A stretch of DNA of 64,000 nt. It comes from Desulfobacteraceae bacterium (GTDB lineage Bacteria; Desulfobacterota; Desulfobacteria; Desulfobacterales; Desulfosarcinaceae). The stretch is taken from NCBI GenBank assembly GCA_024230435.1, contig JAAERL010000137.1, positions 1 to 64,000 of the forward strand. Direction: 5' to 3'. This document shows, one piece after another, positions 9,971 through 19,153 of this stretch. Every line of letters starts with the position of its first letter. Within the stretch, counting starts at the first letter, position 1. The notes under the pieces are model-generated. The model searched no databases, had not been told where the DNA came from, and was given only the letters and a program-made list of their open reading frames with translations. The position numbers and the translations under genes are program-made.

Positions 9971-12184
9971 TTAATTCATAGTTAAATTCCAGATTCCAGC
10001 CATATCGATGATAAGCCCGACCTTTCCATCTCCTAAAATGGCCCCTCCGGCAATGCCTTTTACATCTTTCATCCTTTCACCCATGCTTTTGATAACGATT
10101 TCTTCTTTTCCAAGCAGTTCATCCAAAAGAAGGCACATCCGTTTGCCATCGTGCTCTAAGGTAACGGCGATTTTATCGCTGATATCGTTTTCGCCGGGTT
10201 CAAGATTAAAAAGTCTGTCCAGCCGGACCATCGGAATCAGGGCGCCCCTTGAGTAGATGAGCTCCCCCTTGCCCTCGACAGTAAAGTATTGTTCCGGTGT
10301 TAAACGAAAAGATTCAATAATGGACAGCGCAGGGATTATATAGCGTTCATTACCGGTGCGTACCAGCATGCCTTCAATGATGGCAAGGGTCAAAGGCAGC
10401 CTGATAACAAAGGTTGATCCCATACCCGGGGATGTATTGATGTCAACACGGCCTCTGAGTGTTTCAATTCCTTTTTTTACAACATCCATGCCCACGCCGC
10501 GTCCTGAAATTTCAGACACCTGGTTTGCCGTTGAAAAGCCGGGCTGGAAAATCAGGTTATAAATTTCGTTGTCAGGCAGCCGGGCGTCTTGGTCAATGAG
10601 TCCTTTTGATATCGCATTTTTCAGAATGTTGTTCTTGTCCAGTCCTTTGCCATCGTCACTGATTTCAACAATGATATTGCCGCCGCGATGGTAGGCTTTG
10701 AGTCCGATTTTTCCTGTAGGTTCTTTGCCTGCTTTAATTCGATCTTCGCAAGATTCTAATCCATGATCCACGCAATTACGGATCATATGCACCATGGGTT
10801 CATAGAGTTCATCCACAACATTGCGATCGATTTCGGTATCCTCGCCTTCCATCAAAAGCTGTACATTTTTGCCTGAATGGCGCGTTAAGTCTCGAACCAG
10901 CCTGATCATTTTTTGGAAGGCGCTTTTAATGGGAACCATGCGCAGGGACATAGACATTTTTTGAAGACCGGATGTAATCTGGTTAAGTTGTCCAAGCGTA
11001 TGGACAAGACGCTGATCGGTTAAGGATTGAACATAGGGATGTTGCCGGAGCATGGCCTGGGCGATCACCAATTCGCCGGTTAAATCCACTAGCGTATCCA
11101 GTTTGTCCGTATCGACTTTGACCTGAAGTTCCCTTGTCCGGGCCGGGCTTTTTTTCTGCGTCCTGATGGCCGCCATAACCTGTTTGGAACTTGCGGCCTC
11201 GTGTTCTATCAAAATCTCACCCAGCTTTGCTTGAGGATTTTGTTTTTGAATTTCCAGGGCCGAGTTTAAATCGTCTTTTGTGATGCTTCCCTGGTTTAAC
11301 ATGATCTGGCCAACGGGTTGTTGTGAAAGTTCAGTCTGGTCATGGATTTGTTCAATTCGCTTTACCAATGGAGCGATATTCAGTCCGATGTCCAGGCAGG
11401 CGCCTGTTTCCATTGCCTGGGGGATTCGTGAAATCAAACGTTTCAAAAGATCCATGGAGTCTAAGATGATATCAGTGATTTCTTCGTTTATGGTCAGATC
11501 CCGGCAGCGGATTTTTTCCAGCAGGTTTTCAGCTTCGTGCGCCAGATGGTTGATTCGCATAAATTCGAGAAAACTTGAAACCCCCTTGATGGTGTGAAAA
11601 CAGCGGAAAATGGCGTTGATACTTTCTTTATCATCTGGATTTTGCTCCAGATCTATTAGACTTACTTCAACAATCGCAAGGCCTTCCAGGGATTCGGAAA
11701 TAAAATCGTTTATAATTTCCCTGTCTTCATCATTTAAATTGGGATCAGGCGAGTTGAAGGTTTCTGAAGAAAAGGGCTCTTGCGATGTTTGACAACTATC
11801 CGCATCCGTTTGCTCTTGGCCATTAGCAACCTGTTCGGGGGGCCCCTGTGCTTGGGCGCCCAAAGTTTTCAGGATGGGGGTCAGGTTGATGGTGTAATCA
11901 GTTTGATTCCCGATACATTGGTAATACCTTTGAAGATGCTCCAATCCTGTTTCAAGGGGTTGAAAATCAACTGTTTCACGAAGCGCTATTTTTTCCAGAT
12001 AGAAATAAAGCGCATCGACAAGATCTTTAAAATTCGTTTCTTCAAAACCGTTGCATGCCGATGCGATGTCTTTCAAGCCATTGAGCATGTCCCCTATGAT
12101 AGGGATATCCTCTCCTTCCATTGTAATCAGGTTTAGGGCTATTTCTTCTATTTTTTTTCCTATATCAATTGGCTTGTCTGTCAT
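9971..12184 (-). CDS. cheA: Chemotaxis histidine kinase CheA
   Basis: CheA autophosphorylates in response to receptor state and passes phosphate to CheY and CheB. In the 737-residue product, an N-terminal helical segment (about 1-150) of unclear role precedes the phosphotransfer domain with H197 in FHTIKGVSSF. A region near 285-350 (LNQGSITKDDLNSAL) resembles the short repeat domain seen in some delta-proteobacterial CheA proteins. Dimerisation domain, then kinase boxes: N box MIRNCVDHGLES, G1 ISDDGKGLD, G2 GRGVGMDVVKKG. A CheW-like regulatory domain closes the protein. No receiver domain is fused. Confidence 0.96.
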   Translation of the reverse strand: MTDKPIDIGKKIEEIALNLITMEGEDIPIIGDMLNGLKDIASACNGFEETNFKDLVDALYFYLEKIALRETVDFQPLETGLEHLQRYYQCIGNQTDYTINLTPILKTLGAQAQGPPEQVANGQEQTDADSCQTSQEPFSSETFNSPDPNLNDEDREIINDFISESLEGLAIVEVSLIDLEQNPDDKESINAIFRCFHTIKGVSSFLEFMRINHLAHEAENLLEKIRCRDLTINEEITDIILDSMDLLKRLISRIPQAMETGACLDIGLNIAPLVKRIEQIHDQTELSQQPVGQIMLNQGSITKDDLNSALEIQKQNPQAKLGEILIEHEAASSKQVMAAIRTQKKSPARTRELQVKVDTDKLDTLVDLTGELVIAQAMLRQHPYVQSLTDQRLVHTLGQLNQITSGLQKMSMSLRMVPIKSAFQKMIRLVRDLTRHSGKNVQLLMEGEDTEIDRNVVDELYEPMVHMIRNCVDHGLESCEDRIKAGKEPTGKIGLKAYHRGGNIIVEISDDGKGLDKNNILKNAISKGLIDQDARLPDNEIYNLIFQPGFSTANQVSEISGRGVGMDVVKKGIETLRGRVDINTSPGMGSTFVIRLPLTLAIIEGMLVRTGNERYIIPALSIIESFRLTPEQYFTVEGKGELIYSRGALIPMVRLDRLFNLEPGENDISDKIAVTLEHDGKRMCLLLDELLGKEEIVIKSMGERMKDVKGIAGGAILGDGKVGLIIDMAGIWNLTMN

Positions 12185-12257
12185 GATACGTTGTTTCCCG
12201 TTTTGCGCTGACAGTTTTTATAATGTAAATCAAAAAAGGATTTTTATCTGCAAACAG

Positions 12258-12854
12258 CTAAGCCGGCTCGGCTATGGTTGCAAAATCCGATGTTTGTAAT
12301 ACTTCATCAATATCAAGCAGGATTTTAACCTTACCTTCCATTTTGGCCATTCCAAGAATATAGCGGGTATTCAGGTTTGTTCCAAAAGAAGGTGTGTTTT
12401 CAATTTCTTCATTTTTAAAATTTAGCACTTCGGATACAGAATCTACGACAATGCCAATGGTGCAAGTGATATCTTGCCCCTCGATCTCAACAACAATGAT
12501 GCAGGTCCGGTCCGTGTATTCAATGCTTTGCATGTTAAATCGTAGGCGAAGATCCACAATCGGAATAACCTTGCCGCGCAGATTGATCACACCTTTTACA
12601 TATCCCGGGGTACGGGGCACTGAAGTAATGGGCATCATACCAATGATTTCTTTGATTTTTAATATACCGATGCCGTATTCTTCGCCATCCAGGGTGAAAG
12701 TCAGATATTTTCCTTCCCGGTCGGTGATGATGCTTAAAGACTCCTGCAATTTTTTTTGTCCTTGTAAGTCGCCCACCGGTATCAAAGTCTCCGGTATATC
12801 GTGTTGTGTCCCGCTTTTTTCTAAAATGCCGCCGGTTTTTTGGGAAACGCTCAT
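12258..12854 (-). CDS. cheW: Chemotaxis scaffold CheW
   Basis: CheW links chemoreceptors to CheA. The CheW fold spans about residues 50-190: YLTFTLDGEEYGIGILKIKEI, then INLRGKVIPIVDLR, then ILLDIDEVL. Start at 12854 is chosen because GGAGGA lies six bases upstream and a sigma-54 promoter maps inside any longer reading. About 50 residues precede the domain, longer than in enteric CheW. First gene of the che operon. Confidence 0.93.
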   Translation of the reverse strand: MSVSQKTGGILEKSGTQHDIPETLIPVGDLQGQKKLQESLSIITDREGKYLTFTLDGEEYGIGILKIKEIIGMMPITSVPRTPGYVKGVINLRGKVIPIVDLRLRFNMQSIEYTDRTCIIVVEIEGQDITCTIGIVVDSVSEVLNFKNEEIENTPSFGTNLNTRYILGMAKMEGKVKILLDIDEVLQTSDFATIAEPA

Positions 12855-12905
12855 TGTAAATCCTCCGGTTATATTCATTTGATGATATGGATAATATAAA
12901 AGGAC

Positions 12906-12921
12906 AGCAATAAATGTGCCA
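12906..12921 (-). promoter_or_regulatory. Sigma-54 (RpoN) -24/-12 promoter of the che operon
   Basis: On the minus strand the sequence reads TGGCAC, five bases, TTGC, an exact match to the -24/-12 consensus (TGGCAC-N5-TTGC). It ends about 52 bp before the cheW start, giving a 5' leader near 40 nt. An enhancer-binding activator would be needed; none is encoded nearby. Confidence 0.75.
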
Positions 12922-13433
12922 TTGGTAAGTAGCAGCCAAAAAATAAAAATACTCTCAAAACATATGCTTATGCTAAAGCGATAGTTCGCTGCACAAGACG
13001 CACCGTGTTGATTTGTCCGGATAAACAAAATTCATTCCAAAAATTGAAAAAATTCGTTATAGGTATCTGATTATATGAAATATTATTTTAAAATAAAGAA
13101 TTTTGACGAGTTGGAATACAAACTATTTTAAATAGAGACGCATGCCCATCCGGGCGTTAGCGAACCGGAGCGGGATATCTGACAAGCGCCGCGGGGCGGA
13201 TTGGGTTCGTCACTCCGACAAAAGTCTGACGAAAACTTGAACAACACCAGCCAAAGAAGGGTCACTACCTTCTTTATAACCAAGCAGGCCCTGAAATTCG
13301 AATTACGGCTTTTTCTTTATCAATCATCGTAGTATGGTAGCTGCCGCAAGATTTAGCTCAAACGCAAACACGATCCAGAGACATGTAATGGCTCTGGCGC
13401 AATCAGCAAATTTGAACTCAATGGAGGACATGA
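12922..13433. other. Spacer between the che promoter and the SDR gene
   Basis: No gene seen. An AT-rich stretch (13060-13130) would suit activator binding for the sigma-54 promoter but I see no defined site. A more GC-rich part (13141-13200) contains CCCATCCGGGCG-type short palindromes. The SDR ribosome site GGAGG is at 13423-13427. Confidence 0.3.
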
Positions 13434-14225
13434 ATGGATTTAGGTATAAAAAATAAAATTGCGTTGGTAACGGCGGCCAGCCGGGGATTGGGACGAGGGT
13501 GCGCTGAACAGTTGGCGGCCGAACATTGCCGTGTGGCCATTTGTTCACGGCATTTGGATCAGGCCCGGCAAACGGCGCAAGAGATTGCAGCTTCAACCGG
13601 AGCGCAGGTGATCGGCCTTGGCGCCGATGTCAGTCAAGTTGATGAAGTGAATCGGTTATTGGCCGAAGTGAGAAGCCGGTTCGGCAATCCGGATATCCTG
13701 GTTACCAATGCGGGCGGACCGCCTCCGGGAACTTTTGCATCTACGGATCTTGCCGATTACCAAAAGGCGCTGGACCTTAATCTGATGAGCGCCGTTCATC
13801 TGGTACACGGTGTCGTCGATGGCATGAAAGCCAATCAATGGGGCAGGATTATCGCAATAACCTCCATTTCTGTAAAACAGCCTATCGGCAACTTGCTGCT
13901 TTCCAATATGGCCCGCGCCGGGCTGACCGGTTTTCTCAAAACCCTGGCCACAGAACTGGCAGCCGAGGCCATTACCGTGAATGCGCTACTGCCTGGTATT
14001 CACAAAACAGCGAGGGTGGAGCAATTGGCCAGTGATATGGCTGTCCGTACGGATAAAACCCCTGAGCAGGTATTTGAAGAAATGGCGGCCGCAATACCCT
14101 GCAACACCATGGGTGATCCTGCTGATTTTGGCGCGGCAGCGGCATTTTTGGCGAGCAAGCAGGCGCGTTTTATTACCGGTCATAACCTGCTTGTGGATGG
14201 GGGCAGTTACAGCGGTCTGCTATAA
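13434..14225 (+). CDS. Short-chain dehydrogenase/reductase with atypical active site
   Basis: A 263-residue SDR with Rossmann motif TAASRGLGRG, then DILVTNAGG. The catalytic Ser region is ITSISVKQ, but the usual YxxxK is replaced: LLLSNMARAG aligns so that Tyr becomes Ser and Lys becomes Arg. C-terminal FITGHNLLVDGG is typical of FabG-like proteins. GGAGG precedes the ATG closely. A similar SDR subgroup keeping this substituted segment is, to my knowledge, found in other bacteria, so it is probably functional but may not reduce ketones by the standard mechanism. Monocistronic; substrate unknown. Confidence 0.88.
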   Translation: MDLGIKNKIALVTAASRGLGRGCAEQLAAEHCRVAICSRHLDQARQTAQEIAASTGAQVIGLGADVSQVDEVNRLLAEVRSRFGNPDILVTNAGGPPPGTFASTDLADYQKALDLNLMSAVHLVHGVVDGMKANQWGRIIAITSISVKQPIGNLLLSNMARAGLTGFLKTLATELAAEAITVNALLPGIHKTARVEQLASDMAVRTDKTPEQVFEEMAAAIPCNTMGDPADFGAAAAFLASKQARFITGHNLLVDGGSYSGLL

Positions 14226-14293
14226 TTAGCGCCCATTGCACAAAGTGTGATCATCCGTGCATATGGGCGTAATTTATGATAATGGTTTTTACT

Positions 14294-14381
14294 CGATGAT
14301 CAGGTTTTTTCTCTAATCCCTTGAATTTATAAAATCCGTTTTTTTAAATTCATCCGGTCGCACAAAAAAACTTGATCATCG
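14294..14381. terminator. Long-range inverted repeat between convergent genes
   Basis: CGATGATCAGGTTTTTT (14294-14310) is complementary to AAAAAAACTTGATCATCG (14364-14381) apart from one mismatch, with about 53 bases between. Each arm followed by its own T/A tract could terminate transcription from either side; alternatively a recombination or protein site. Confidence 0.45.
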
Positions 14382-14390
14382 GGTTTTACC

Positions 14391-16007
14391 CTACCGTTTG
14401 GGCTCAAAAAAGAAATGATTGGTGTTGGGCAGTTTTGGCAGCTTCTTCATTGGACTAGAATAAAGATAGGCAGGAGCTGGCACGTAGTTGCCAATATTGC
14501 GTAATTTTTCTAATTTAGTGCGTTGAACGGTTGTAAGTGTTCGATTTACCTTGGCAAAGGCCGTTGCGTACAACCACGATAGTTCTCCGTCCAACTCTCC
14601 GTAGCGTTTTCCCAAGGCAAGCACCTTGCCCTTATCGGCTTGGTTGCTTGTGAGGAATTTACGCAATTCTACAGACATGGCCCGGCGTACGTCGATAATT
14701 TCCTGAAGAGGCTTTCGTTGCTGGTCGATGATTATGGATATGTGTCTGCGTTGCTCTTCATTGAGAATATTGAGAAAATTTTCACCGCTATTGCCGGTAA
14801 CTGCTGTGCTGATATCGAAATCCCGTTTTCCCATCGCCGGCATATCTTTCATATAAAAACCACCGAAATACGTTCCATGCCGTTCCGGACAAAAATAGGT
14901 GTCGGCTGTGGTTGATCCGGCGTACCAACTGAAAAATTCACTGGCGAAGGTCATATAGGCCACGTTAAAAAGATGGGATTTTCCCTTTATGATACTTTTT
15001 TGTTCGTCTAGATCCGGCCAGGTATTAAAGTCGCCGAATTGCATTTTTCCAAGATATGCTTTTTGTTTTGCAGTAAGCGAAGATGCCACTTTACCAAAGA
15101 TTTCCGCCCGGGCGTAACTCAACTTTGCATCATGGGCAAAAAGTTCTCCGACATATTGAGCAACAGCATTACGATTGAGTTTCGAAGTACCGCCAGGCCT
15201 TTGTCCATTCAGTTCACGATCGAAGGATTTGATCAGTGGTAACCGTTTTAAGGCTAAGGATTCTAATTCTTTTGCCTGAATTTCTGCAAGATCAAAAAAT
15301 AGTTTGCGTTGTTCATTGCTCAGAACGCGCATCACATTGCCAACGACCCGGTTGAGAAACATGGGATTGTGACCTTTTCCGGCGACATCAATATCGCGCA
15401 TGTATTGGAATCCAAAAAAATCGCATACCTTACCTGGCGGGATAAAGGTATATTCACCGAATGATCCCGTAATGAAAGCCAATCCGTTGAATGCAATCGT
15501 ATGCAGCTGTGCGCGATCAGATATGGCTTGTTCAATCGAATATCTTTGATGTCCCGGACCCCCCGACCTGACTGGCTTACTTATTTGCATTGGCCTGTCG
15601 GTAGAACTATTTGTTTGCATTTGGGGTGAACGGTGGTTTTTGTAGCGGCCTGTATTTTTGCCTCTATTAGTGGCAGGTGGCGCCAGGTCGCGTAGCTTGT
15701 GAGGATCGAATCCAGCCTCCCTGATGGTTGATTCCATGGCCGGTCCGGCACGCAGCCCGGCCTTTCTGAAAGCCTCATGAATGGCTTTCGCATCGTCTGC
15801 GGTGAGGGTGGACGCATCATACTTGGATAGAACAGCCTTGACTTGCGCCTTCTGGTTATCCGTAAGAGCTTGCGTTGCTACAGGGTGTTTATTTTTTTCT
15901 TGAAATGATTGATTATCGTTTGCCAGATTATCTTCATTGTGCTGTGCGAAAGACTGCGTTGCTATCGCCATTATTAAAGTCATTAAAATAATTATGCTTT
16001 TTTTCAC
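14391..16007 (-). CDS. Large exported protein of unknown function with internal duplication
   Basis: The 538 residues begin with a clear signal peptide (KSIIILMTLIMAIATQSFA). A short region near residues 45-95 (ALTDNQKAQVKAVL, LTADDAKAIHEAF) recalls LTxxQ-type Spy/CpxP helices, and a third such motif (LTTVQRTKLEKL) is near the C-terminus. Between them, two related halves align: GFQYMRDIDVAGK...LSNEQRKLFFDLAEIQ (about 205-260) and GFYMKDMPAMGK...LNEEQRRHISIIIDQQ (about 380-430). Each half is preceded by a Cys (PPGKVCDFFG; TYFCPERHG). I do not recognise the family. A periplasmic sensor or chaperone related to the heavy-metal-sensing fold is possible but not shown. Confidence 0.8.
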   Translation of the reverse strand: MKKSIIILMTLIMAIATQSFAQHNEDNLANDNQSFQEKNKHPVATQALTDNQKAQVKAVLSKYDASTLTADDAKAIHEAFRKAGLRAGPAMESTIREAGFDPHKLRDLAPPATNRGKNTGRYKNHRSPQMQTNSSTDRPMQISKPVRSGGPGHQRYSIEQAISDRAQLHTIAFNGLAFITGSFGEYTFIPPGKVCDFFGFQYMRDIDVAGKGHNPMFLNRVVGNVMRVLSNEQRKLFFDLAEIQAKELESLALKRLPLIKSFDRELNGQRPGGTSKLNRNAVAQYVGELFAHDAKLSYARAEIFGKVASSLTAKQKAYLGKMQFGDFNTWPDLDEQKSIIKGKSHLFNVAYMTFASEFFSWYAGSTTADTYFCPERHGTYFGGFYMKDMPAMGKRDFDISTAVTGNSGENFLNILNEEQRRHISIIIDQQRKPLQEIIDVRRAMSVELRKFLTSNQADKGKVLALGKRYGELDGELSWLYATAFAKVNRTLTTVQRTKLEKLRNIGNYVPAPAYLYSSPMKKLPKLPNTNHFFFEPKR

Positions 16008-17381
16008 TGGATTCTCCTAACAATGTCCGGCAAGAATCATCTTTGATTCCGCTTTGCTTTTGGGTGGCCGAGTATAGCCAGCCGTTTAAAATTTTGCCTT
16101 AAGTCAATTGGGAAAGCCATAGCACAGCTTAACCTAAAAGTTTAGATTCATGGACTATAAAAATTTTCTGTCCACTTTAAACTTGAATCCTAAAAGTCGC
16201 AAATCACTTGCTTTTGTTTCTATTGCAACTTCCAAGATCCATTACTAACACTTTAACCTTACCTTAAACTTACCGGCAAAATGAAAATTTTGTAATTTCT
16301 TACAAAATCTCATCCCTAAAATCTGAATAGATATCGCAGCACCTTATGTATAAAGTCATATTTTCAAGGTCTCAAAACATTTTCCCAAGTAAAGTTCAAT
16401 GATCAAAGGAAGATCGCATCGATTGAGACAAAGGCAAGTTACGTTATAAGGGCTATGTTCTGATTTAGTTGTATGACAATAATAATAAAATCAGAGGGGA
16501 TGCAATTATGGGCGAATAAATGCCAACTTCTTGACTTTTCAAATAAAATAGTTTGTTCAGCCATGGGTTTGCATATAACTGCAACCAGCGCCCTGCCTGA
16601 ACGGTCAATAAAAAATGCTTCTGGGCCACCTTTTCTCAGTTTATTTTGCGCCCGGATAACGCTGTTTTTAGAGACTGCCATAGGCAGTGACCACTTGCGA
16701 TTTCCGAAAGGCCCAAGCTTCAATAAACTGAGCAATTGTCAGCCGGAACACGCGCTGATCATCTGCCCCGTGCGAATAGAGTAGGATGTACTCCTAAAAA
16801 AAATAGGCCCGTCTATTATTTTTTCTCCAAACGCTAACCAGAGAGTTGATCCAAGTTACGCCTGGCGAAATAAATGGTAGTAATAATTTAGGCATGCCTT
16901 TTTACTCCAAGATTAAATTTTACCAATATTCCTGACTTTAAAAGTGTCATTTTTTTTCTGTGGCAAGGATAATTTTCAAATGCTATATAGAACCCTATAA
17001 GCATAAACGCTAAAATAACTATAACAAAAGGAAATGCACGGTAACTGATTATAGCAAGGGAATTTTGTCCATCTCTGACTTCGATATTTTATAGAAATTT
17101 ATGCCATTATGCTTATTGTAAAATAATTGCAATTAGATTCTATAACGTGGCAAAAATGCACCTTTTTCAGATCAAGAGCCCTGAACCCGGAAAATGCTGG
17201 AAAAAAATGAGATTTGCTTTGTGTAAAAGGGGGACACACCCAAAGTTTAAGAACGCATCCGGCCATATGTATACATTTTAGTTTCGGCAATTAAGCGATA
17301 TATCGAAATTCATAATGGCGCTATCGCCACCCTGCGGTTAAAAGCTGGAGAATTAGGGCTACGAACATAAGAGCGTAAAAC
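16008..17381. other. Gene-poor spacer at start of decayed region
   Basis: About 1.4 kb, AT-rich, without an intact gene. The only coding-like remnant is the transposase-type HTH piece on the minus strand at 16560-16735. Nothing else supportable was seen. Confidence 0.5.
16560..16735 (-). pseudogene. Transposase-like HTH fragment (relic)
   Basis: The minus strand encodes SLLKLGPFGNRKW, MAVSKNSVIRAQNKLRKGG and PEAFFIDRSGR. This looks like the N-terminal helix-turn-helix and following GPEAFF stretch of a transposase. No catalytic domain follows and upstream sequence breaks frame, so it is a remnant. Family assignment is not possible. Confidence 0.35.
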
Positions 17382-17735
17382 ATGGATCTGGTGAATTTGC
17401 ACAAGATCAGGATGGAAACGGGCACTACGCAAGTTCACGTCCATACGATGGAAGAGTGCTTTTGGTCTCTTTTAATAAGCTGGCTACGCCCGCATCGTGG
17501 CATCTCAAAGGAAAAGCTTCCTTTTTATCTCGAATTTTTTGAGTATGTTCATAATATGCGTAAACGAGCAAAAGCCTTATTGCATTCCTTAATTCAGGTT
17601 CATGTGAAATATGACCCTGAAACACAACATGAGTCATTTTTTTTTTCAGTTATTTTAAAACTTTCAGAAGCATTGAAACAATTGTATGATTCAATTATTA
17701 TCAACAACCCCTCGGCTAAAGACCGAGGGGCTTGA
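17382..17735 (+). pseudogene. IS1595/ISXO2-type transposase C-terminal fragment (relic)
   Basis: Only the last part of a DDE transposase remains: VHTMEECFWSLL followed by WLRPHRGISKEKLPFYL and FFEYVHNMRKR. The Glu-Gly/Glu-Cys-Phe-Trp-Ser block followed by LRP-RGI-K-L--Y is the end of the ISXO2-like domain in IS1595-family transposases. The N-terminus and the first catalytic residues are missing. The frame runs on into the omega-RNA sequence, so its last residues are foreign. Confidence 0.55.
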
Positions 17736-17975
17736 GAGGTAACTCTTAAGCCCGGTTTATTAGCCTAAGCTCTTTGAGAGCTACGTTACATTGGAATATA
17801 TAGTCACCCTGGAATACTCCACCTCCACACGTTCCAGGTACTGAGGCCGGTGATTAAACATACCTGAGGGCAAGGGTAAGTGTTGCTGGTAAAAACCCTT
17901 AGTAACATTGGCGAAGTGGATCACTCTCTTGTAAAGAGAGGGCGGAACTTGAGAGTATCCGCCAAAATTCAAAAA
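17701..17975 (+). ncRNA. IscB-associated omega-RNA
   Basis: About 275 bp directly upstream of an IscB N-terminus, the place where IscB elements encode omega-RNA. It begins with a hairpin (CCCTCGGCTAAAGACCGAGGG), then GCTTGAGAGG/CTTAAGC and GCTCTTTGAGAGC hairpins, a long pairing region, then CTCTCTTGTAAAGAGAG and GGCGGA...TCCGCC near the gene. The first 180 bp recur at 45194-45365. In such systems the guide is the stretch 5' of the scaffold, here bases just before 17701 within the transposase relic. Structure and activity are inferred. Confidence 0.65.
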
Positions 17976-17985
17976 GAAAATCGAA

Positions 17986-18270
17986 TTGGTTGCATGTGTC
18001 ACAAATATGAGAGGCAGACCGTTGATGCCTGCAAATTGCCGAAAAGCTCGATTATTGTTGAAACAAGACAAAGCGGTGATTGTCTGCCACAGTCCGTTTA
18101 CCATTCAACTCAAATACTCTACTGGGCAAACAAAGCAGGAATTAATACTGGGAATCGATGCCGGATATTCAAATATCGGTTATTCGATTTGGAGTGATGG
18201 ATATTTTTGTTGTTCGATTGGAAAAGCGTCAATTGGTACTGTAAGCAAATATATTCAATCACACGGATAA
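17986..18270 (+). pseudogene. IscB nuclease, N-terminal fragment
   Basis: IscB proteins are RNA-guided nucleases of IS200/IS605-like elements and the ancestors of Cas9. The fragment has the PLMP domain (GRPLMPANCRKARLLLKQ, then SPFTIQLKY) and the RuvC-I motif (LILGIDAGYSNIGYSIW) with its catalytic Asp. After about 95 residues the sequence runs into a stop. Bridge helix, HNH and RuvC-II/III are absent, so no nuclease is expected. The start would be a TTG at 17986 or the ATG at 18007. Confidence 0.75.
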
Positions 18271-18406
18271 TAGCACAGAGGCGATTCATCATTTTATAAA
18301 AGACCGATGTCCTTTTATCAGGGCAAGTTCCTAAATTAAGAATTTTTTCCTTTTTCCGGAATGAACGATTCGTAAAATGTGCTGCATCGGATCGAGGGCA
18401 AGCGTC

Positions 18407-18530
18407 AGCCGAAGGTGCGATTGATGTTATGTTTCTTGAGAAACGCGTACATCCGGGACCGGGAAAGACCAAAAATATTGCAGCACAATTTGACTTTTCT
18501 CTTTGTCATTGAGATCAGTTTGTTCAGGTG
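18407..18530 (-). pseudogene. Fis-type HTH fragment of a sigma-54 activator (relic)
   Basis: On the minus strand one frame gives LCCNIFGLSRSRMYAFLKKH followed by NINR, very like the C-terminal Fis-family DNA-binding helix pair of NtrC-type regulators (LLGISRSRLYALLKKYNI pattern). The AAA+ domain is gone. A decayed piece between the IscB fragment and the chemoreceptor fragment. Confidence 0.5.
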
Positions 18531-18531
18531 T

Positions 18532-19010
18532 AATGGTCAAAGCACCATCGAAGCGGCCCAGGTTAAAAATGCCGACAAGGGTTTTGTCGTGATGGCCGAT
18601 GAAATTAAGGAACCGGCCAAACAGACCGTCATGGCTACCGGTCAGATCAAAGGGCAAGATTACAGCATTCAAAGTTTAACCCCTGGAACAGTTACCCAAA
18701 TCGGTAGCATTGCAACCATAGTCAATCAGGTCAATGAAATTGTCTTTACGATTGGCGCCGCCATCGAAGAGCAATTGGTAACTTAGGGTCTTCCACGACC
18801 CTTACTAAAAAGATTGCCGGTATCGTTGCCCAGGCTTGCACGGGAATCGAAAAAGTCAATTCCAATGTGAGTCATAGCGCCCAAGTCGCCAATGATATCT
18901 CCGCAGAGATTGGCAAGGTCAGTCAGAAAGCCGGTAAAATGTACAACAGCAGTTTTCAGGTCAATTCAAGCTCGGCGGATTTATCCCGCTTGGCTGAGCG
19001 GCGTTATGAA
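18532..19010 (+). pseudogene. Methyl-accepting chemotaxis protein, signalling-domain fragment (frameshifted)
   Basis: STIEAAQVKNADKGFVVMAD followed by EIKEPAKQT is the chemoreceptor hairpin region that binds CheW/CheA. It continues through VNQVNEIVFTIGAAIEEQ, then a stop at 18784, and resumes in another frame with NVSHSAQVANDISAEIGKV and NSSFQVNSSSADLSRLAE. Sensor and membrane parts are missing. A dead remnant, although the window also carries a che operon. Confidence 0.7.
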
Positions 19011-19106
19011 AAGGCTCGGCCGTTTCAAGGTGTAAATTTCAATGTAACCGTATGCGTTATTTTATTGATGACAGGCACTAAAACACTGAAATTATGTACT
19101 CAAAAA

Positions 19107-19140
19107 CGCACGTTTACCAAATCGGTATGTAAAACGTGCG
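19107..19140 (+). promoter_or_regulatory. Hairpin abutting the porin ribosome binding site
   Basis: CGCACGTTT (19107-19115) pairs perfectly with AAACGTGCG (19132-19140); the loop is 16 bases. The 3' arm ends one base before AAAGGA, the ribosome site of the following gene. No T-run follows, so it is not a simple terminator. It may shield or stabilise the 5' end of the mRNA. Confidence 0.45.
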
Positions 19141-19153
19141 GAAAGGAATAAGA

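Noticed and set aside
17099-17290. Short minus-strand frame with a hydrophobic C-terminus
   Set aside because: AT-rich noise inside the decayed region, no ribosome site, no motif.
17701-17878. Considered as a CRISPR-like or group II intron remnant because of many hairpins
   Set aside because: No spaced repeats and no intron domain V; position directly before an IscB PLMP domain explains it better.
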